Shown here piece by piece: positions 58,044-64,000 of a stretch of DNA of 64,000 bases (the stretch's first letter is position 1; each line of letters begins with the position of its first letter). A program made the position numbers and the translations under genes. This DNA is from Cliona cf. orientalis (lineage: Eukaryota; Porifera; Demospongiae; Clionaida; Clionaidae). The DNA lies in NCBI GenBank assembly GCA_963930775.1, contig OZ005696.1, forward strand, positions 5,518,001-5,582,000, given 5' to 3'. The notes beneath the pieces are model-generated. The model had not been told where the DNA came from and made no database searches. It was given only the letters and a program-made list of their open reading frames with translations.

Positions 58044-59624
58044 CAGTCCATGATTCATCATGCAAATATAACATTTACTAAGTTGTGGATAATCGTACCA
58101 GTAGCGAAAGTAATTTTATAGTGAGCTGAATAGTATAATTTTTGTATCATGATCAGCTGTTTATATTAGCAATAACTGATACCTAAATACTGAGCCTAAT
58201 ACATAGTTCATATTATAATTATAATGTCATGTACGTACAAAATTAATGATCTTCAACAAAAACACCATAATACATTTACAGTGTGAGGTAACATTGTTCA
58301 CAGTTACTATCTGCATATATATAGATCTAAAATTTAATACAATTCTCTGTGGACAACTGTACTTGATCATCCAGTTGAAACGTTAACTAAAGTTTACTCA
58401 TCAGTTTTGCTGTCCACAGAGAATGTTCATTAATTTTGTTTCTATGCACAATCTGTGTAGTATTACTGCTATTATTATTATTATAATTTATTATTATTAT
58501 TATTATGCACTACTACGAAGTCATGATAGCTAATATTAATTATTATTGTACGATAATCGCAAGTATGTAGCTAAATTAATAGAGTTACCCTGTCATGTAG
58601 ACACAAACATGTTACTGACGTTAAGTTGGACTTGACTGTCGTGTACTGTTGTTACGGGGACTACTTATATCTTGGAAGAATAGTAATTGTACCAGCATGA
58701 TCAAACGAGTGCATGTGTGTCTATGCTATAATTTCTTTTCATTGATCAGATAGTTTAACATTCATTCAGTGTCAGACCATTCCCAGCAAGAGACCTGGGG
58801 ACATGGCATTGCTTGCTATCTCACCCTAAATGGAGATAAATTGCTTGCTTAGCCATTTGGCCATAAAGCCACAAGGCCAAAGGCCATTAGGCCGTCTTGT
58901 TCTATAACCCCACTCGCCCCACCAAGCTATAGTGGGCTAAATGAAGCCTTTTGTATGTATCAAAGGTGAGTCCAGTACATGTATTCCAGTCCAGTAGTCC
59001 AGTCCAGTGGTCCAGTCCACTGAATAGAGACTGCCAGGGCATCAGTGGGTTGATGACATGTTCAGACAGCCCAAGGGGTTTATGTAGTGGCCGACTCTCT
59101 GGGCTTGGTGTATGGCACACAGCCAGATGCAGAATTCACTTGATCAGACGTCATGGCCACTATTTATTTCATTACTTGAGTTTGTGTGGTATTTATTCGA
59201 AAGTGATGACTTCTATTTGAGAGTGGTGTTTATTAATATCAGTAGCTGCCAGAGAGGCAATCCATAGAGAACGGTCAATATTGACACCACTAATTCGGAC
59301 CCCTTTGCTGATGACAGCTTGTTCTAGAAGACTGCTAAGTATTTAGTTACTTAGAACGAGTCACGAGGCATGTTCAAATGCTAATGTACTTCTCAAATAG
59401 TAGGTGTGGTACGGCTACTATTCAAGATCGGCATCTATTAATTTTTGTTCAATACTTCCGGAGGTGTGGCGACCAATCGAGAGAGGCGTCTGTTCAAGTG
59501 AATAGAGTAGTTAGAGAACCAACGAGTGTTACCAAACCTTAAATTAATAGCCACTATCAGAAACTCCAGTATATTAATTTTAGTGTCATGGGTCATGGTT
59601 CATGGTTGGCAACCAGCTCTATAT
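58044..59624. other. 3' flank and intergenic spacer
   Basis: AT-rich, with (ATT)n runs near 58470-58505. A short hairpin at about 58342-58424 pairs TTCTCTGTGGACA with TGTCCACAGAGAA. A GTCCAGT-rich stretch lies at 58972-59022 (GTCCAGTCCAGTGGTCCAGT). No exon seen. Confidence 0.5.
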
Positions 59625-60644
59625 TTAAGGTACCATTTAATTGCGTGGGCGTGAGCGTCAGGATTGGCTAATTCAATTAGCGAATCGTGAAGGGGCGTGG
59701 CCGAAGAGGCCATACGAGTGCTTTTGGTCGAAGGTGGGCGTGTCCAGAATCGGCCAGGGATGATTATGCGCGTGTAATTAGCGACCGGAAATGGCCCCTG
59801 AAGAAAACACCGGTAATTGCCCACATCAAAGCAAGATCAAAGCATTCTTTCTTAACTATTAACCGCAACGACAAAAAAAAAAAAAAAAAAAGCTTAATTA
59901 GGCCTAATTAAGCATGTGGGCGTGTTCCTGGCACTGTGTGGAGTGTGTGCATGTGCGTTAATGCAGGTTTTATTGCTTCCGATTGGGCGTGGCTTCACGG
60001 GCCAGTGCTTGGATATCGGCGCCTAAGACTTGACCTCGGCGATAGGTGGGCGTGTCCCGGATGCGGTGGTGACCTTTGAACCCTGCCAGGAGGCTTTGGG
60101 GGCGTGGCAGGAGGTCAAAGGTGAGGCCATGTCAGTTAATGAGGCACTGTACGCCGGTGCGATCGAGGGGACCGTACGGCTGGACGGAAGCTGACGATGG
60201 TTTGAAGCGGATGTGGTTGCGATGACGTGTTGTTACTCCGCCCACACAGGAAATGAGGTGAGCTCTGGTGTGGGCGGTGTGGCAGAACGGCCTCTAAGTA
60301 TTTGTGTGTGTTTTGGCCTTGAGGAAGCTGTGGGTTTTAATTGGGATTGATTGTGGGCTTCCGGTGGACATCCGGTGGCCAGTCGGCACTTGATTGAGAA
60401 TGGTGGTCCTTGACCTTGAGGCACAGGGTGGTGCTGTTTTGGGCGTGGCCTGGCCCCTCCCTTCCGGCTCGGCTTCCGGTCCATGGAGGATATTAAATGA
60501 ACACTTCCGGCTCTAGCAGCCACACCCCTGAGACCTGTGCAATTAAAAGGGCGTGGTTACCCAACATGCACCTCACTAATGACTTTGATGTGGTTTAGGT
60601 GTCATATCCCCACCTCACGCCCACGCAATTAAATGGTACCTTAA
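59625..60644. mobile_element. 1.0-kb TTAA-flanked element with 27-bp inverted ends
   Basis: TTAA precedes GGTACCATTTAATTGCGTGG, continuing GCGTGAG. The exact reverse complement ends in GGTACC followed by TTAA at 60641-60644. TTAA duplication is typical of piggyBac and Kolobok elements. The inside is unusually GC-rich and repeats GGGCGTG about nine times (for example 59695, 59734, 59929, 60048, 60102). A run of about 20 A lies at 59872-59891. No transposase ORF, so non-autonomous. Confidence 0.8.
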
Positions 60645-61752
60645 TAGCTATATCAAGGCCTTAAAGGTGTCTAATGTGTTTTGTCAGTAATACCTCAATG
60701 ATGCCCTTGTGTCCTTGATATGCATGTAGGGGATCAGAATAGCTTATAGGCGTGTGGCTACATACTCGATTAAATATTCTTTGCCTTGTACGTAACTAGC
60801 TATCTTAAATTGCTTACCAGAAGGCTGGTGCAATCCTTTGATTAACCAGTGAGCTGAGTCAGAAGAGATGGAATAAACATCAGTATGGCTGTGCCAGCTG
60901 CAGGGACACAAAATTTAGATAGCTATCACTTGATCAGCAACTTAGTGAAAAGCAGGCATGCCAAACTTACTTCTTGTCATTATTAGGTTATCATGAGCAC
61001 CATCCTTTTGGCCCATTCTTTGGAGATCAGCTATACAAACTTGCATGCTTGAACTTGATTTTTTGAATTTTTATCACATGTCTGTCATGTGACCATAGTA
61101 ATATCAGATATTTTTCTGATATTCTGGGTTTGATGTTTTACAAATACTTTAGAGTTGTATATGAAAATTTTCCAATATATTAACAACACATCAAAAATTA
61201 CTATACGTTTTATAGACAACTTAGAAAAAGATCTCCAAAATTTATCACATGTACTCCAAGTGATAGTATATTCCAACACTATGAAATAATTTCCCACAGT
61301 CACACACCAAAAAATTGGGCTCTGCAAGACTATTCCAGCACTAAGAGCTCAGCACATATGATTTTCTCATACTTCCATTACACTTTTCATAGAATTGGCT
61401 TCCAGTAGTGTGTGTAAGAGCAACGATAATTATGAACGACTGCTTATTTTATTAATATTAATTGCCATAATATTATTATACTCTTGACTAACAATAAAAT
61501 GTACATTATAGTTCATGTAGTTATTGTTGGGCATAAATGGCTACATACTGCCATATGTAAGGATTTTTCTCTTGTGTAAGGACACTTGTCACTGGTAGCT
61601 ACTCTTGTCTCACAGCCCCATTGTATACATGTAGCTACAATAACTATGTATGTGTAAGGAAATTTCTGTTGTGTAAGGATTTTCAGCATAGCTACATGTA
61701 GCTAGATAGCTATGAACCGCATACTACCAACACAGAAAATATTTACAATAAT
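60645..61752. other. No gene seen
   Basis: AT-rich spacer. Degenerate forerunners of the 91-bp tandem repeat (GTAAGGATTTTTCTCTTGTG) appear from about 61557. Confidence 0.5.
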
Positions 61753-62262
61753 GTGTAAGGATTTTTCTCTTGTGTAAGACTTTTTAAGAGCACATGGGCA
61801 CTCCTATCTGTCCCTGCACAGCCCCACTGAGCATGGAAATAATGTGTAAGGATTTTTCTTTTGTGTAAGACTTTTTAAGGGCACATGGGCACTCCTATCT
61901 GTCCCTGCACAGCCCCACTGAGCATGGAAATAATGTGTAAGGATTTTTCTCTTGTGTAAGACTTTTTAAGAGCACATGGGCACTCCTATCTGTCCCTGCA
62001 CAGCCCCACTGAGCATGGAAATAATGTGTAAGGATTTTTCTCTTGTGTAAGACTTTTTAAGGGCACATGGGCACTCCTATCTGTCCCTGTACAGCCCCAC
62101 TGAGCATGGAAATAATGTGTAAGGATTTTTCTCTTGTGTAAGACTTTTTAAGGGCACATGGGCACTCCTATCTGTCCCTGCACAGCCCCACTGAACATGG
62201 AAATAATGTGTAAGGATTTTTCTCTTGTGTAAGATTTTTTAAGGGCACATGGGCACTTCTAG
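61753..62262. repeat. 91-bp tandem repeat, about 5.6 copies
   Basis: Units start at 61753, 61844, 61935, 62026, 62117 and 62208, exactly 91 bp apart. They begin GTGTAAGGATTTTTCTCTTG and contain GGGCACTCCTATCTGTCC and ACAGCCCCACTGAGCATGG. Units differ by only a few bases. The last is truncated after about 55 bp. Function unknown; no ORF spans it in a convincing way. Confidence 0.9.
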
Positions 62263-62728
62263 CCATCTTAATACTACATTGTCTAGCTAAGGACTTTTCT
62301 CTTGTGTAGCTATGTAAGATTTTTGAAGGGATACATATAAAACTTTCGGAGGGCACAATCATATATACAATATTATTATGAAGTGTATAAGGATGTTTTT
62401 CCTGTGAATAGGTTCTGAACATATTATTATGCACTCATAAATATTTTATACTAGTAATGTATGATTATCGCTCTTGCATGTTACAGTAATGAGGACATGC
62501 CCGAACTACTGGCTCAGTATAGCTATATAAGTGATCTTAGAGAAGAAATATTAATGATGGAGCTATTTTGTTGCAGTGGCATCTCAACTCTAAATACAAA
62601 ATTTAATATTTCTCTACTTCTGGCATTACTTGCATACTCCACCCAGAATCAGAAAACGCAAATGTGTGATTATATCATTCCGTGATCACGCGTACGGAGT
62701 TAATGATGCGGCCGAGCCATTCCAGCAC

Positions 62729-63550
62729 GGAGCCACTTAGTCTCGTGCCCAGCCCCCTTCATGCACGCGCGAGAAAGGGTCGCATTTACGCGTCCGGCTG
62801 GAATGCAATAATTGGCAATTCAGGTGTGCGTACAATAGAAACTAACCGCCACTTCCGTACCGTGTGCATACTGACCGAGCGCACGCGCGTACGTACGGAT
62901 CGAATTCCGTTATGTGCCGAGAAAGTGAGGGAGGCGCGCGCCACACGTGATCAATAGAACGTCATCTTGACGCGCGGGTTTCTCGGTACATAACGGGATT
63001 CGTACGGATCACGCATAATTACATTCCACTAATGTCATGGGACCATGGTTCTGCAATCTGATTGGGCCGCAATATACGTACCTCGAGGACAAGGAAGTGC
63101 AACAGCAGAGGAGGTAGGACACGCTTGACCTTTGGCTAATAGTTCACTGATTAAGTCGCTAGTAGAGGCTTTCGTGAAGATTTTTAGAGGACATTGTTAC
63201 GATTTTCGAACTCAGTGCTATTGATTTAGTGGGGGAGCCCCTCTTAGTTAGCACTATAGAGCAATTTTTAGGTCCTTGGAATGTTAATCAGCCACTTTGA
63301 TTAACATTCCAAGGACCTAAAAATTGCTCTACAGTGCTAACTAAGAGAGGCTCCCCCACTAAATCAATGGCGCTGAGTTCGAAAATCACAACGATATTCT
63401 CTAAAAACCTTCACAAAAGCCTATACCAGCGATTTAATTAGTGAACTATTAGCCAAAGGTCAAGCGTGTCCTACCTCCTCTGGTGCAACAGACCCGTTCT
63501 CGCGTGTGCATGAAGGGGGCTGGGCACGAGACTAGGAGCCACTATACTAC
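62729..63550. repeat. Large hairpin with an insert in its left arm
   Basis: The inner arms, about 63100-63290 and 63298-63486, are about 190 bp, near-perfect inverted copies around a 7-bp centre (GCCACTT at 63291-63297). Outer arm segments (TCTCGTGCCCAGCCCCCTTC near 62740 and its reverse complement near 63510) show the hairpin originally extended further. About 315 bp (62777-63095) was inserted into the left arm. That insert has its own inverted repeat (CGTACGGATCGAATTCCG with CGGGATTCGTACGGATC). Confidence 0.8.
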
Positions 63551-63774
63551 AGCACGCTACAAACTTAGTCTCGCGCGCCCGCGCCAGCCCCTCCTACGCA
63601 AAAAGCGCTGGCACGCGAGACTACTATATACAAACTTCAGTAAGTCCAAGAGTCTGTATCGTGAAGGAATATGAGTCCTTTGGTCAAGTCCACCTCCAGA
63701 CCAACGTGGTAGGACACTGGTGCCTAGCAACACCAAAGAAGGATAAAGCTAGTGTAACGATTTCAAATCTGTAG

Positions 63775-63883
63775 GCAGCGCATCCCTCCAAAGAACGTAT
63801 TCTACTACCGCTGCCCTGACCACCAGAAAAACTATATCCTCTCGTTTGCCTTCGCCTTTGATAGAGAAGATGATGTCTATCAG
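63775..63883 (+). CDS. AGBL4: Exon of a cytosolic carboxypeptidase 6 (AGBL4)-like gene, partial
   Basis: A TTTCAAATCTGTAG acceptor and a CAG|GTGAGA donor bound a frame reading QRIPPKNVFYYRCPDH, then QKNYILSFAFAFDREDDVYQ. This is the conserved N-terminal domain of M14-family cytosolic carboxypeptidases, closest in memory to CCP6/AGBL4 (YYRCPDH.KNY..SFAF.FDRE.D.YQ). These enzymes trim polyglutamate side chains or C-termini of tubulin and other proteins. Upstream exons were not identified with confidence and the catalytic exons lie beyond 64000. The rest of the window (63884-64000) is the start of the next intron. Confidence 0.8.
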
Positions 63884-64000
63884 GTGAGATTTTAGTATCT
63901 TGATTTTTATCATAATTCAGTAAATTATCCGTTTTCTATAGAAGAAATGTTTATCATTAATTTTTATGTCACTATCATTATCAAATTTTGCAATTTCTCT

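Overview
The window looks like genomic DNA of an early-branching animal, most likely a demosponge. It has many short phase-1 introns, AT-rich non-coding DNA full of TACATGTA runs and small inverted-repeat elements, an Eph receptor of non-bilaterian architecture, and Ig/FN3 receptor genes. The phylum is an inference; no ribosomal or mitochondrial marker is present.

Layout. Positions 1-2401 hold no recognisable gene. Positions 2402-24275 (+) carry an apparently intact Eph receptor tyrosine kinase gene: 15 exons, 902 codons plus stop, no frameshift. Its third intron is about 13.8 kb and contains a complete Crypton-like tyrosine recombinase ORF (9862-11445) and several MITE-like elements. From 25374 to about 58043 (+) lie the exons of FN3/Ig cell-surface protein(s): a signal peptide, two FN3 and five Ig modules on the left (25374-29661), and five more Ig modules, a transmembrane segment and a tyrosine-rich tail with an ITAM-like motif on the right (52858-58043). 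Either this is one receptor gene split by about 26 kb of repeats, or two adjacent paralogues. Several Ig exons carry single-base frameshifts.

The striking part is 34286-55635. One Ig exon has been hit twice. An 18.6-kb element (34291-52857, 5-bp duplication CTCCC) sits five bases inside the exon. A 2.6-kb foldback element (52983-55628, duplication TGCTGAC) sits in its middle. The 18.6-kb element has its own transposase-like gene, which is cut by a 12,658-bp element (37217-49874) with terminal inverted repeats and a perfect 6-bp duplication, GTTTTG. Removing that inner element rejoins the outer gene in frame across the junction. The inner element carries three genes: a divergently transcribed spliced 401-codon accessory gene (minus strand), a tnp2/EnSpm-type transposase gene with one frameshift, and a complete two-exon gene fusing a basic coiled-coil to a protein-kinase domain. 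A kinase carried as cargo, or as a working part, of a DNA transposon is the best candidate for a poorly described system here.

The right end (58044-63774) is gene-free. It holds a 1.0-kb TTAA-flanked element, a 91-bp tandem repeat and a large hairpin. An exon of a cytosolic carboxypeptidase 6 (AGBL4)-like gene begins at 63775, and that gene runs off the window.
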